64,000 bases of DNA from Pelagophyceae sp. CCMP2097 (lineage: Eukaryota > Sar > Pelagophyceae). Made by a program: the position numbers and the translations under genes. The notes beneath the pieces were generated by a model, which saw only the letters and a program-made list of their open reading frames with translations, did not search any database and was not told the origin of the DNA. Below, in pieces: positions 53,015-64,000 of the stretch. Numbering within the stretch: position 1 is the first letter of the stretch; every line of letters starts with the position of its first letter. The stretch spans positions 418,705 to 482,704 of the forward strand of contig MU657180.1 in the NCBI GenBank assembly GCA_026770575.1, in the 5' to 3' direction.

Positions 53015-55626
53015 ATGTGGTGTGTGTCTAAGAAAGGTATCGGATTTATCGAGGATTTCTCCCAGTCCTCGTCGTCTTCGCCCCCTTGGAATCCGCTCCC
53101 GGTGCCGCCGCGCAGCCCGGTGCAGATACCGCTGCCTCGCGCGCCGGTGCGGGACGTGTCCGGTGTGTGTGTTCAGAAATTTGAATGAAAGTTGGGCGAG
53201 AGGGAGACGTCGACATTTCTTCCAACGTTGGGGATCTTTGCAGGCCGGCGAGACGGTCCATCGGCCGGCCATGTTGCTCAGTTTGGCCGACGAGGCGCCG
53301 CCGCCCGAGACGACGAGATGCGCATATTTCTTCATGCAGCTGTGCGTCTGTCGCCGCTCGCCAGAGTCGGCGACGCTGCGGCGCGCCGCCTACACGGCGC
53401 CACAGGCTCGCGCGCCTGCCGTTGGCGCACTCGACATTCTGGCTCGTCTTCGTTGTCTGGGCCGCGAAGAGGGGCGGCGAAAACAAGCAGGACGTGCTCA
53501 AGGTCTGCTTCTTGCGCGGCCAAGCGTCGCCATAGGGCCGAGTGCGCCACAAACCGCCAACCGTTCCAACAGGTCGTCATCGAATGCTGGCTGCTCTACT
53601 CGTTTTCAAAGTACATCATCACTGGGCAGTCGGCGTTGTACGGCCTCTGGCAATTGAAAAAAAATACGGTGCGTTGTCTGACGTTTGCGAACCTCGCGGC
53701 CGGCGCTGCGCTTCGGCACCCTCGGAGACGCAGGCGCGCGACGTCGAAGACTGGGCCTCTTCGTGCGCGGCGCACCAGCGGGCTGCCTCTGCGTCAAAGG
53801 CGGGCGAGGTCGAGGAGGGTTGCGCGGATAAGCTCGCGTACGAGGACGTGCTGCACGTCGTGGCCATCCCTTCCTACAAGGAGGTGCGGACCTTTCCGCG
53901 CGAGGCCGCGCTAATAATTGCGAAATAGGACATATCGACGCTGCGAAGGACTCTGGGGACGGTCGCAGCTCAGTGCACAAGCCGCGCCGGCGATGATGGA
54001 CAAACCGTCACAGTCCGTGAAGGACGAGTCTTGTGATTACGCGTGGCCGTCGTACGACGCGCCATGCCGGAGCGCCGCACGCTAGGCGCGACGCCAAGGC
54101 GGCGATTGTGGTCGTGCTCGCGATGGAGGCCCGCGACCCTCGCGCGCTCGAGACGGCCACGCTTCTCGCGCAAGAGTTCGCGCCGCAGCTGCACGCCGTG
54201 TACATCACGCTCCACGCTTTGCGCGACGGAGAAGTCGGCGGCAAGAGTGCGTTTTTGCGTCGTGTGGCACCTCGCGCAACCCCACCCAGGGTGGATTTTA
54301 AGCAAGCAACCCCTTTTTAGGTTCCAACGAGAACTGGGCGGTGCGCTGTGCCAAGCGCGAGCTCGTGAACGAGTGCGGCGTCTCGTCGCACCGCGTGGTG
54401 GTGACGGTGTGCGACGCGGACACGTACTTCCACCGTTCTCATTTCGCGGCGTTGGCGCACGCGTACGTCACGTGCCCTCCAAAGGAGCGAAACCGACGCT
54501 TCTGGCAGTGCGCCACGCAGTTCTACCCAAACTGCGACGACGTTCCCCTCCTCTGCTCCGTGAGAAGGGCCTTCATGCCGAGGTGGGGCTTCTATACTGT
54601 CGTCGTAGGTGCGATACGCGCTGTTGAGCATTGGTTTTCTCGGCCAGCTGGCCAACCCGCTGCACTACAAGCTCCCTTTTGCAGTCTACGCCTTGGCGCT
54701 GGATTTGGTCGTCGAGGCGAAGTACTGGGACGCGGCGGTGATTCCGGAAGATTGGCATATGTTTCTGAGATGTTTTTACGCCACCGGCGGCCAGGCCAGA
54801 GTCCAGCCGATCTTCCTCCCGGTCGGCTGCGAGTGCGTCACCGACCGCACCGCATCCGCCACCGTCGCCGCCTGCTACGCCCAGGCCTGCCGCTGGCAGT
54901 GACAAAGCCGCGTCTTTTGAGTCGTGTCGCAAGGTTCCGACTCCGGCGGCGGGTTCCGGGGAGTCGGGGAAGGCCGCCGGCCACGAGCGCTGGAAACGCA
55001 ATAGGTGGGGCGCCATCGACCTCGGGTTCATCGCGGTGCACACGCGCGACGTGGCGCCGTGGAAGCAGCTGGCCGTGCTGCTGGCGGCGTCGGAGCATCA
55101 TTTGCTCTACCCTCTCATGTGGATCGTCCTCGCGGCGGCGCCGTGGCTCGTCGACGGCTGGGCCGAGGGCTGGCGCTTCAGACTCTGGGCCTGCTTCTAC
55201 GTCACGAACTGGGCCTGCCTCAATTTGATCGACACGCTCTACAGGAACCTGCTCTCGCGCAAGGCGGCCGACGGCGCGGGAGGGCAGCACGCCGCCGACT
55301 TGGCCAAGCCGCGAATCGCGCGCGTTTTGGCCTTTGCCTTCTTTCCAATCGCCGACTGCCTGCTCTTTGTCTTGCCGAGCCTCCACGCGCACGCGCGCAT
55401 GGCGATCTCAACGAGTTTCAACTACGTCGTCGCGCCAAAGGTCCCGAGCCTCCGCTCCCTCGCCCTCCTCAAGGAAGCAGAGGGTGCGCCGCTGCTGAGG
55501 ACCTTGTCGCGCGGAGAACCGAGTACCCCCCTTACGGACCCTTCTTTAGGTGGTGAGCGAATCTCGCTCGCGGGGCGAAGTCCCGACGGCGCGCCGGCCA
55601 CGTACTCGGCGGTGCCGACGCGCTAG
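53015..55626 (+). CDS. Membrane glycosyltransferase family 2 protein
   Basis: Eleven exons (53015-53146, 53244-53341, 53406-53502, 53573-53668, 53734-53883, 53929-53972, 54086-54246, 54321-54559, 54609-54898, 55005-55483, 55550-55626) give 620 residues in agreed phase. N-terminal membrane helices include STFWLVFVVWAAK and VIECWLLYSFSKYIITG. The GT-A fold follows: HVVAIPSYKEDISTLRRTLG (near 180), AAIVVVLAMEARDPRA, VVVTVCDADTYFHRSHF with the D-x-D motif near 290, and AAVIPEDWHMFLRCFYATGG (near 385), with the E-D pair that serves as acceptor-site base in processive GT2 enzymes. C-terminal helices (HLLYPLMWIVLAAAPWLV, VLAFAFFPIADCLLFVL) follow. It probably makes or extends a surface or cell-wall polysaccharide; the sugar is not known. 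The first exon is the least sure. Confidence 0.82.
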
Positions 55627-55839
55627 GGCCCCGCCGCCGGCGCCCCGACTCCGACTCGCGAGACCCTCGCGATGCTTCTTTTCCATCCTCGTGAGCACGA
55701 ATCGCGTCCCATTGATGCGAAGCTCACCGTTGCAATAATCATGCACGCCAGAGTGGCAAGTTCATGCCGTGCGACCCGCGCGCGTCGTCGCGGACCGATC
55801 GACCTTTCGCGGCGCGTTGCGTCAGACATAGATCGTCAC

Positions 55840-58749
55840 ATGACGCTGCTGATTCAGCGTCGGAATCTGTTGGAACCCCAGAGCACTTTCAGCGACTTCG
55901 ACGGCGCGGCAGCGGGTCAGCGCGCTATGCGTAACGAGAAGGGCGCCGCGCGCGGCGTCATGGCCGAGGCCGCCGCGGGCGCGCTCGCCGCCGTCTTCGT
56001 CTTCCACGCCTGGAAGCACCTGCCACCGTGCGTTTCCCGATTTGCACCCCGGGGGCCGCCGCCCCGAGGTCGTTCTGCGCCATCAGGTTCGTCGTCCGCC
56101 TTTTATCGTACGCGGCCGCTTCCGCGCTCCTCACCCTCCTCGTCTGCCTCGCGCTGGACGAGCGCAAACGCCGGACCAGGCCGCGGTGCGCCGATTTGGC
56201 CATTTTTTTTTCAGCCCCGGATCGCGGCCGACGGCGGCCTTTAGGCGGCGTTTGACGCGGGCGCCGTCGGTGGCGCGCGAGGCGTCCGTCGCCGAGGTGG
56301 AGGAGGAAGAGCACGTCGATGGCGAAGACGCAATTCTCCTCGTGAGTCTTGGCCGGAAGATTCTCCGCCGCGCCGCCCGGCTGACGCCTCTGCAGGTGGC
56401 GACGAAGACGGTGCGCGCGTGCTGCGCCATCGTGAAAGCGTCGGAGGCATCGGGCGCGCCCGCGGTGCTTGGGGAGGAAGTGGATCTGGGTATGCTACAC
56501 GTTATTTCCTTTGAACTCAACTGCTCAGCAGACCGCCTCTTCGCCGACCTCTGGGCAGACGACGACGACGCCGCGCCGGCCGCCGCGCAAACGCTCGCCG
56601 CGCTGGCGCCGCCGCAAAACGGCGCGCCGCAAGCCGCCGGCCTGCCCGCGGCGGCGGCGGCACCGCACGATAAGGCGGCGCGGCCGATGAGCCTTCCGGT
56701 GGCGCTGCACGGCTCGCAAGCGAAGAGCCTCAAGCGCGAGGTGTCTGCCAACTCGGTGGTGGCGCCGGCGGTCCAGGCGGTGCCGCGCAAGAGTCTGAAG
56801 AAGGAAACCAACAAGGGCTCAGCCGACCCAGCCGAGGCGGAGACGAGCGGGACGTTTTACGTGCGTTTTCTGCTCGAGCACATGACCAACGAAAAGTCGC
56901 GCGCGTCTGCCTGGCGCTGGACGGACGGCGACCCCGCGGCGGTCTCTGCCGCCGCCGCCGTCTCGCCCGCATCGGCGCCGGCGCCGAAGAAAAAGGAGCG
57001 GCACGCGCGGCGCCGCGTCTCGACGCTGCACCCCATTGCGTCTGGCTTCAAGTTTCCGGGCATCAGTTTTGCCATTCCTACCGTCAAGCAGCAGCGCGTC
57101 TTCTTCGATCGAACATCAGACGGCCTCGACCTCTCTCTGGCGGTGACGGAGCTGCAAATGTTCGAACACATTCCGTACGCGGCCGCTTTAAAGGTGCAGA
57201 CGGTGCTGCTCTTCCGAAGAAGAGGGGCAAAGGTCGCGGTGGACGTTTATTACAGATGTGTTTTTGCGGTTGAAATTCCAATCCCGCGGTGGATCCAGCG
57301 TTTCTGCGTCGCCAAGACCAAGGGCGAGCTGGAGGTGACCTTTGGCAAGTGGCGCGACGCCGCAAACAACCGACTCAAAGCAAAGGCCAACCCCGCGCCT
57401 GCGACGCCCGCCACCTTCGCGGCCAACGACGTTTCGACGCCGCCCAAGGAGCCGCCCGCGACGCCGTCCAAGGACGCAAAGACGCCGGCGAAGACGCCGT
57501 TCAAGGAACCGTTCAAGGAACTGTCCAAGGCGCTGGCCAAGGTCGCGCACAAGGAGCCGCCAAAGACCGCGGTGACGCCAAAGGCGGCGGTGGTGGTGAA
57601 GCCGGCGGTGGTCAAGGCGCCGGCGGTGGCAAAGACGCCCGTGGTGGTGAAGGCGGTGGTGAAGGAGCCTTTGAAGGCGCCGTCGCCAAAGGAGCCCAAG
57701 GAGGAGCCCAAGGCGCCGGCCAATTTGCAGCCAAAGGCGCGCTTCAAAGAGCCCGAGCCGGTGCCCGAGGCCGCACCGGTGCCGCGCGAGGCGCTGCCCG
57801 CGGCGCTGAACGCGCTGCTGCCAAAGGCGCTGGGGCAACGGCCGGTGCGCCACACAAAGGACCTTTGTAATCCTTTAGAGGCTGTTGTTCGGATGACGGA
57901 CGCCTTCGTGCAGCTGCACCACCGCACGCACGACCACCGGCGCGTGGCCGCGCCGCCCACCGACCCGGCGCACCACCGCGAGTCGCTGCGTTTGCAGCTG
58001 GCGGCGCAGCGCGGCACGGCGGCGCCCATCTTCTGCAGCGCCGACGGCTGCGCCCCGCTCTTCGGCGGCGACTCGTCGCCTTCGATTGCCGCCCCCAAGA
58101 AGCTCGCGGCCGCGGACGACGACGCCCAGTCGATGGACGATGGATCGACGGACGAAGAGCCGGACCCGCTCCAAGCGGCTTTACCAAAGTTGAAGAAAAA
58201 CTCTCGCAAGCGCCTCGCCTCCCTCCTCCACCTCACGCGCCTCAACAAGAAGCAGCCCGCCCGCTTCGCGCCCCCGCCCGACGGCGACGACCTCCGCGCA
58301 TCGGAGAGGTGCGCCCCTCTTGCGCGCTTCTTTGCGGGAGACCGCTTTTTGGGGACCCGCGAAAGATGCTGCTCATAGCCACGCCGCGTGGGCGCGGCCC
58401 CGCGAGTTGCCGCTCTTTGTGAAGCGCAACTCGTGGCCACGGAGGCGCGGAGACGCAGCCTGGATGGTCTGATCCCGCTTTTTGTTGAGACCGTTCTTTG
58501 CGCCTTTGCGCTTTTGCCGGACGCGGCCTTCTTCGTAGGCCGCCCCCGGAGGCGCATGAGTCTGCGCCCGCGGAGGCGCCGTCGGCGGCGGACGCGCCGG
58601 CGGCGGCGCTGCAGGCGGCGCTGTCGCACGTGCTCTCGCACCGCCACGCGGCCTTTGAAAACGAGTGGTGCAAGGAGGATGGCTCCGATGATGAACTCGA
58701 CACAGAACAACACAACGAGGACCCGTACATCGCCGCAGGCGTCCTCTAA
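55840..58749 (+). CDS. VASt-domain membrane protein
   Basis: Exons 55840-56027, 56069-56185 and 56245-58308 are firm; 58379 onward has one more intron of unsure borders before the stop at 58749. Near the N-terminus are two membrane helices (AAAGALAAVFVFHAW and FVVRLLSYAAASALLTLLVC). After an acidic linker, HVISFELNCSADRLFADLW resembles the first strand and helix of a VASt fold. A low-complexity insert separates it from the rest at about 330-500: RRRVSTLHPIASGFKFPG, VKQQRVFFDRTSDGLDLSL, FEHIPYAAALKVQTVLLFRR, VAVDVYYRCVFAVEI and KTKGELEVTFGKW. VASt domains carry sterol between membranes (Aster/LAM family). A Lys/Pro/Ala tail of KEPPATPSK-like repeats follows. No GRAM domain is visible. A sterol-transfer role at a contact site is inferred. 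Confidence 0.72.
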
Positions 58750-59069
58750 ACCGCTTTTGAGCGTTTTGCCCTGGATCGTATCACCGGAGGGATCCGAGTA
58801 TTACGCCAGGCTCCGAGAGAGCGTCTTCGGGTTTCCAATGTTGAGCTGACGGGAGATGCACGCGTGATCACGCCATATCCCGGGCCTGATGGAAGCCCGT
58901 CGCGTCCGCGAGGACACTTGCGAGGACGCCGCGGCCTTTTTTAGCGATCGTGCGCGTCGGCCCGGGTAGCGGCGTAAAATTGTACGTAGCCGTCGGGTTC
59001 GGAACTGGTTCAACACACGGTGCACGCACTCGGCGGGCCGTCGAGCCACCTCTGGCGCGTTTCGTTTTG
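58750..59069. other. Intergenic, no supported gene
   Basis: Lies between two genes on the plus strand. No domain-bearing frame and no repeat seen; a GGAGGGATCCGAG near 58786 is only loosely like the TAGG/CCTA palindromes. Confidence 0.4.
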
Positions 59070-60265
59070 ATGGCCGACGACGACGACGACTCGCAAGGGG
59101 GCGCGGGCTCCGACGACTCGTCGCAAGGGGACGCGGCCGATGGAGCGGTTGCTTCGCCCGCGAGCCCCGCGGCGCCTCGCCCCGCGGCCGGAGCGGCTGC
59201 TTCGCCCGCGAGCCCCGCGGCGCCTCGGCCTGGCGCGGGGTCGGCCTTCGACAGCGAAGAGGACGACGACCTGGCGGCGGACACGGAGGACGAAGAGGAC
59301 AACCCCGCGCTGACTGATTCCGACGGCGACGGAGACGCGCCGCCGCCGGCCGCCGACGCCCCTCTGCAGACGGCGGACGACGACGATGGCGCGGCGCAAC
59401 TCGTGGACGCCGCCGCCGGTTGGGACGCGGCTGCAGACGCGCGCGAGGCGGGCCTGCCGCAACGGCGCATCACCGTGGTCAAGCGCCGCACGGCGCCCGC
59501 GCCGTCGCGACACGAGGCCGAGGACTACGGCGACTCTACGACGGCCTGGTCCGCATACTCGCGCGCCATCACAAGCATGGCCGACGGCGACGCCGAGTCA
59601 GCGCGGCGGACGCTCGCCGCGCTCGCCGAGAAAGGCCACCTTCAGGGCGATCCTAGCGTGCTCCTCCGCCTCGCGCAGGTCCAGTTGCTGCAAGCCTTAG
59701 ACCTTTGGCCGGAAAAGCAAATCGCGGCGGCGAAAAAGGCCGAGGCGCTCCTCGAAAAGGCGCGTCGGCGGCAAGGCGCGCCGTCGTTCCAACGCGTGGC
59801 TCGCAGGCGGCGGCCGCCGCTCAGGAGGTCGAAGTGCTCGGCGACCACGACGAGATTCTGCGGCTCATCCGGCTCGAGCTGGCCGTCCTCGTGCGTCGTG
59901 GCGTCTGTCCGCGTTGTTGTGACGGCGCGTGTAGGCCATGGACCGCGGCGACTATGCTCAAGCAGTGGACCTGTGCGAGTTGGGCGACTTTGACGACGAA
60001 GCCGAGTCCGGCCTCATCCTCGCCGAGATGCACCTCCGCAACTCCAACGAAGCGGCGGTGCGACCCGTGGCGCCATTCGAGCGGTCCCGGATCGATGGCG
60101 TAGGCCTCCGAGGAGGCGCGGCGGGCCGTGGCCACGGTCCGGCGAAAAGCCAAAGGGCCCCGCGCCGGCGACGCGACCGCAAACTTGGAATGGGCCTTTG
60201 AGCCCGCGGCGCCCTTCGAAGCCGTGACGCGGCGCGGCACCCGAAGTAATACGCCCATGGCGTAA
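59070..60265 (+). CDS. Acidic N-terminus, helical (TPR-like) repeat protein
   Basis: It starts at an ATG at 59070 (MADDDDDSQGGAGSDDSSQG) with about 110 very acidic, Ala/Pro-rich residues. Helical hairpins follow: TTAWSAYSRAITSMADGDAE, SARRTLAALAEKGHLQGDPS, VLLRLAQVQLLQALDLWPEK and AAKKAEALLEKARR. Near 59780 the reading frame changes to EVEVLGDHDEILRLIRLELA without a clean intron. The last two introns are clear: 59891-59934 (GTGCGT to GTGTAG) and 60058-60103 (GTGCGA to GCGTAG), giving AMDRGDYAQAVDLCELGDFD and ASEEARRAVATVRRKAKGPR, with a stop at 60265. The A-G-x-Y-x-x-A helices suggest TPR-like repeats. Family not recognised. Confidence 0.55.
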
Positions 60266-60390
60266 ACCGAGATGAGGCTTCAGGCTCCCGGGACGCTTAC
60301 GGCGGCGGAGCGCTGTTGGAGCACGCAGCGGGGGGGACGGCGCGCCCATGGCCAAGCCTGGCGAGCCATGATGTGCGCGCGGTGGCGAGG

Positions 60391-61874
60391 TCAGTGAGAG
60401 GCCTTGGTCGCGGCCGCTTGGAGCCAGACAGCGTAGTCGTCAAACGCGTCGAACGAAGATGCGACAAGCGATGCTGCCGCGCTGTCCGCCACGTCGACGC
60501 TGACCGCGCCCGTGGACGCGTCGACTTTGAGGGCGCCGCTTTTGAAAGAAAAGCCGGCGCCGCCGACCTGTTTTGTAAAGGTTCCGCCGACTGGGGCTCG
60601 ATTTCCAAACGCACCGTGGCGCAGTACGCGACGACTGGGTCGTAGACCATGGCGTGCGCGTCTCTGGCTTGTAAAGAGCCGATGAGGCTTTGCGATGCTG
60701 CGAGCCTTGTGGAAGCGGCTTCGAAGCCCGGATGTCGGTCGTGACAGGCATCGAGGCCGACGAGGCGGATTCTGGGCGCCATTTCGGGAGACTCGCACAC
60801 CACCTTTGCGGCGGCGGCGTCGTGGTAAAAGTTGAATTCGGTCCCATGAGGTGTGTTTCCCTGCAAGGGGTCGAGGCACCCTCCCATGATCCAGACGTTT
60901 CCGAGGCCGGTGCCTTCCCAGTCGGAAACAAAGCCGGCGACGTTGGTCAGCGGGCCGAGCGCCAGCACGTCGAAGACGGCGTCGGGTGGCGCTGCGCCGT
61001 CGTCGTGGTCGTGGTCGCCGCGCAGCAGCCGGAGCACCGCGTCGCGCGCCGCGGTCGGCGCCGCGGTCCCATGAGGTGTGTTTCCCTGCAAGGGGTCGAG
61101 GCACCCTCCCATGATCCAGACGTTTCCGAGGCCGGTGCCTTCCCAGTCGGAAACAAAGCCGGCGACGTTGGTCAGCGGGCCGAGCGCCAGCACGTCGAAG
61201 ACGGCGTCGGGTGGCGCTGCGCCGTCGTCGTGGTCGTGGTCGCCGCGCAGCAGCCGGAGCACCGCGTCGCGCGCCGCGGTCGGCGCCGCGGTCGGCGCCG
61301 CGGTCGGTGCCGCGGCCGCCGCGGATTCAGCCGCCGCGGATTCAAAGGCGCAATCGGCGGCAGCCACGGCGGCGGCGGCGGCGGTGAGGTTGTCGGCGCC
61401 TGGAGCGGCGCTTTGCGAAGACGGCGGCATCCGTCGTCGGCCACGTGCGGCTTCCCGCCCCCAAGCGGCCATATAGCGCGACTCTGGCGTTGCAACCGGG
61501 TTCCGGGGAGGGCGCGGGTCCGCGCCGAGGTTCTCATTCGCCCAGCCTTGGACTTCCGATTGCATTCTCTGGGACCACTCGGACTGACAGCCCGCCGTAG
61601 CGCCGGGCGAGCATCCAAGCGGGTCTGCGGCGCCGCAGGCGACGGCGGTGCTTTGAGAGCCGCATTTGTCGAGCAGGGCGCGCATCCTCGCCGCCGTCTT
61701 GGCCGGGGCGCTTTCGATGCCAAAAACTGAAGTCACCAAGCGGATGTCATGGCCGTGGGCCAAAAGTGCGGCAACGGCCAGAAAGTCGTCAAAGCCGCCG
61801 TCCGTGTCGACGATCAGCGGGCGCGGGCCCAGACCCTTGCCCAGCATCGTTAAAACGCCGGCCCCGACGCGCAT
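60391..61874 (-). CDS. Inosine-uridine-type nucleoside hydrolase with internal duplication
   Basis: Two exons, 61874-60615 and 60567-60391, give 478 residues across a 47-bp intron (GTGCGT to AACAG). The N-terminal PLIVDTDGGFDDFLAVAALL is the Ca2+-binding D-x-D-x-x-x-D-D motif that defines the family. VLALGPLTNVAGFVSDWEG and NVWIMGGCLDPLQGN match the second conserved block, and GTEFNFYHDAAAAKVVCES supplies the usual E-x-N-x-x-x-D. The second block is present twice in a row because of a perfect 225-bp duplication, adding 75 residues that family members lack. The linker is a poly-Ala/Pro stretch. The enzyme hydrolyses the N-glycosidic bond of nucleosides for purine or pyrimidine salvage. ATG 61874 is chosen as the first start before the motif; the frame is open further upstream. 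Confidence 0.82.
60841..61290. repeat. Perfect 225-bp tandem duplication
   Basis: Copies at 60841-61065 and 61066-61290 are identical base for base in my reading. The period is a multiple of three, so the nucleoside hydrolase frame is kept. Confidence 0.95.
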
Positions 61875-62149
61875 GCCAGGTGCCACGTCCCAACTGAGTC
61901 CGACTCGGGCCGACTCAGGAGACCTGGAATTATCGCTGATATTTAGCGATCCCGGCCACCGCTCAGGCTCACTGGCAGTCCTGAGCCAGGGCTGCGTTAC
62001 TACGGGAAACGCGGTCCGCCGCTCCTTTCGGGAGCGGCCCGCTCTCTTGAACGCAGGCCTTGTTCCAAGGCCCGCTCTCTTGGACGCCGGCCTTGTTCCA
62101 AGGCCTTTGTGCAAGTGGTCGTGGTCATCTCCAAACATCTACAAAGTCG

Positions 62150-63815
62150 ATGCCGGATTTTGGCGCGACCGCCGACGGTTCCGGCCTGCCGCAAATCGAC
62201 CGCCGCGGCAACGTGGGCCGGCGCCACGCTTTGTACGCGCTGCGCGACACGGGCCAGCAGTTTTTGCTCTGGGTGCCTCCGGGCGCCGACGACGGCGCAG
62301 CAAGGCCGTTGATCGTCTACCTCCACGGCGCCCACGCAAGAGGTGATGCTTGCCGAAAGTGCATCCTTTTCGAAAGTGGCTCCCTCGAGGGTCAGGATAG
62401 GCGACGACGCGTCTAAGATCTTGACGTGCGGCGAGGGCACTTTACCTCGCCTCCTCGACGACGGCCAATTCGACGCCTGCAACGCCATCGTGCTCTCGCC
62501 GCTGCTCGCGGGCGGCTACGGCTCCGAGTGGGCCAGGTCCGCGGCGCAGGCGGAGAGCGTGGTGCGCGTCATCGACGCCGCGTTGTGCGCATCACTCCGG
62601 CCGCGGCCGCCGCAGGGCTCCGAGGGCGCGCAGGGCCGGCCCGACGAGGCGCAGCCCGACGAGGCGCAGGGCATTTCGGCGGCGGTGCCCGGCTTGGCGA
62701 CGGCGCTGCCGGCGCGCCTATCCAAAGCCGATGGCCTCGACGTTGCGCCGCCGCCTCCGCACCTCGACGCCGCTCAAGCTTGGCGAGCGCGCACGCGGCG
62801 CGACAACGCCGACTGCGCGCGCTACGCGGCGCACAGCCCGGGCGACGCCGCGGAGCCCACGCGCACCGACGCCTCGGACGCCGACGTGTTTTTACCTCAG
62901 GTCGACCTCAATCGCATTTACTGCACGGGCCCGTCCTGCGGCGGCCTCGGCTGCTACACGATCGCCGCCCGACTCGCCGCGAAGAGCGCGCCCGGAATAT
63001 GCGGAGCGCCGCAGGCGAACAGGCGCACTTTGCCGCCCTTTGCCGCCATCGCGCCAATCTGCGGCGGCGGCGCGGCAGTCGGCGCCAGCGCCGGGATGTT
63101 CAACCGTCGTAGGGATGCCGGTGATGCTTACGGAGCGATTGCGATACGGTAGGTGTTTGCTGGACTCCTTGCGGCCACACCGAGTTGGTTTTGGCATTCC
63201 GCTTCCGACTCGTGCGTCGACGTCTCCGAGACCGACGCCATCGTTTCCGCGCTGCGGTTGGCCGGCGCGCCCGTGCGCTACACGCGACTCACTGCCGCCG
63301 AAACGCCGCCCATGCCATCGTGCGTTTCGCGCCATTGCAATTTGGCATACCGGGACCGCCACTGTCAAAGCGGATCCCGTCTCGCAGAGGCTCTATAAAC
63401 GCCGGGGGAGACGCCGTCGCACGGGTGATCCCGTCATGACCAGGTATTGCGAGTGGATGACGGGCCACAACGCCTGGCAACCTGCCTACCACTGCGACTC
63501 TCCTCTCTGGCCTTGGCTCTTCGACCAAAGACTCGGGTCGCACGTGCGTCGATTCGCCAGAGAGGACCTCGTTGGGAATGGCCGCATGCGACCTTTGCGT
63601 AGCAACTCGTGACCAAGCCGGTGCCTCTGCCTTGCGGCCGCGCGCCTCCGCGGCTGCTTCCAAAAGCCATTTACGACGACGACGACGACTCGGACGTGGA
63701 CGAGCAGAGCAAGGACGACGCTCACGAGCTGGTATCGCGTGCGACGGCGGACCAGCCTCAGATGGACCAGGAGACGGAGGGAGATACGTATGAATGGCAG
63801 AATAGTGACTTGTAA
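62150..63815 (+). CDS. Alpha/beta hydrolase (PHB-depolymerase/esterase-like)
   Basis: Exon 62150-62342 starts MPDFGATADGSGLPQIDRRG and contains QQFLLWVPPGADDGAARPLI then VYLHGAHARG, the strand and oxyanion turn of the fold. The 58-bp intron leads to an exon from 62401 with ILTCGEGTLPRLL, NAIVLSPLLAGGYGSEW, a long Ala/Pro insertion, and the nucleophile elbow YCTGPSCGGLGCYTIAARLA (G-x-S-x-G). A later exon has SWFWHSASDSCVDVSETDAI (acid Asp), then 63444-63543 with MTGHNAWQPAYHCDSPLWPW (catalytic His) and 63603-63815 with an acidic tail. Junctions near 63095-63150 and 63260-63443 are not settled; the latter fits a GC-AG intron. Start is 276 bp from the divergent nucleoside hydrolase. Substrate unknown. 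Confidence 0.72.
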
Positions 63816-63914
63816 CGAGCGGAACAGAAATGGTCCTACGCTTCCGTACCGGTCCTGCTCAAAAGCGGTCCAGCCTGCGTTGCGGATAGGGTCCCCGTCA
63901 TGTGATTTATACTG

Positions 63915-64000
63915 TTACTTTTTGGACTTACTCCAGAAAGAAGCCTTGACCGGCTCATCACCGGGCACAACCTTTGCGCCGCGCATCGAGTCGCGCTCAA
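63915..64000 (-). CDS. C-terminal end of a gene running off the window
   Basis: On the minus strand the frame from the window edge reads ERDSMRGAKVVPGDEPVKAS and then FWSKSKK before a TAA at 63915-63917. Composition looks coding and the end is a basic tail. Too short to assign. Confidence 0.35.
   Translation of the reverse strand, partial: ERDSMRGAKVVPGDEPVKASFWSKSKK

Noticed and set aside
1..64000. CRISPR arrays, operons, ribosome binding sites or riboswitches
   Set aside because: Gene structure with introns is eukaryotic; no spaced direct-repeat array or bacterial-type signals were seen.

Overview
The window is nuclear DNA of a eukaryote with a compact, GC-rich genome. Genes lie almost end to end on both strands and many pairs are divergent. 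They carry spliceosomal introns of about 41 to 137 bp, mostly with donors GTGCG or GTGAG and acceptors ending CAG or TAG. An isopentenyl-diphosphate isomerase fused to squalene synthase, 'WAFA'-type helical repeat RNA-binding proteins, a MYND/Sel1 family with a decayed second copy, and centriole proteins (NEDD1, WDR90/POC16) together suggest a flagellate-lineage stramenopile alga. A pelagophyte such as Aureococcus or Pelagomonas is my best guess; this is inference from gene content, not a database match.

Layout. 0-14 kb: a minus-strand Ala-rich coiled-coil gene cut by the window edge, a SET-like protein, a START lipid-transfer protein, a very large four-domain voltage-gated channel carrying a C-terminal WD40 module (3826-12169), and an IQ-motif protein. 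14-24 kb: tandem-domain cyclophilin, R-SNARE, NEDD1-like protein, BMT5-type methyltransferase and a PDZ-SYLF protein. 24-34 kb: a coiled-coil gene, palmitoyl-protein thioesterase, an atypical peroxiredoxin, the IDI-SQS fusion, a MYND-Sel1 protein, an SDR-like protein and an RRM protein. 34-45.5 kb: WDR90/POC16-like protein, a second RRM-repeat protein, RCL1 and a sodium/solute symporter. 45.6-49.9 kb: an AT-richer, gene-poor repeat island with a 325-bp assembly gap, the 3' end of a non-LTR retrotransposon, two MITE-like inverted-repeat elements and tRNA-like fragments. 49.9-64 kb: dual-specificity phosphatase, a decayed MYND-Sel1 copy with inserted palindromic DNA, a family-2 glycosyltransferase, a VASt-domain membrane protein, a TPR-like protein, a nucleoside hydrolase with a perfect 225-bp internal duplication and an esterase.

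I rebuilt most genes by joining exons by hand. The check was that phases agree at every junction, that the total length is divisible by three, and that family motifs run across the joins. Where this failed I say so. The genes look like ordinary eukaryotic housekeeping and signalling genes with no operon logic. The items most worth a second look are the channel-WD40 fusion with its unusual pore residues, the fusion enzyme in sterol synthesis, the peroxiredoxin that has lost active-site residues, and the mobile-element island.
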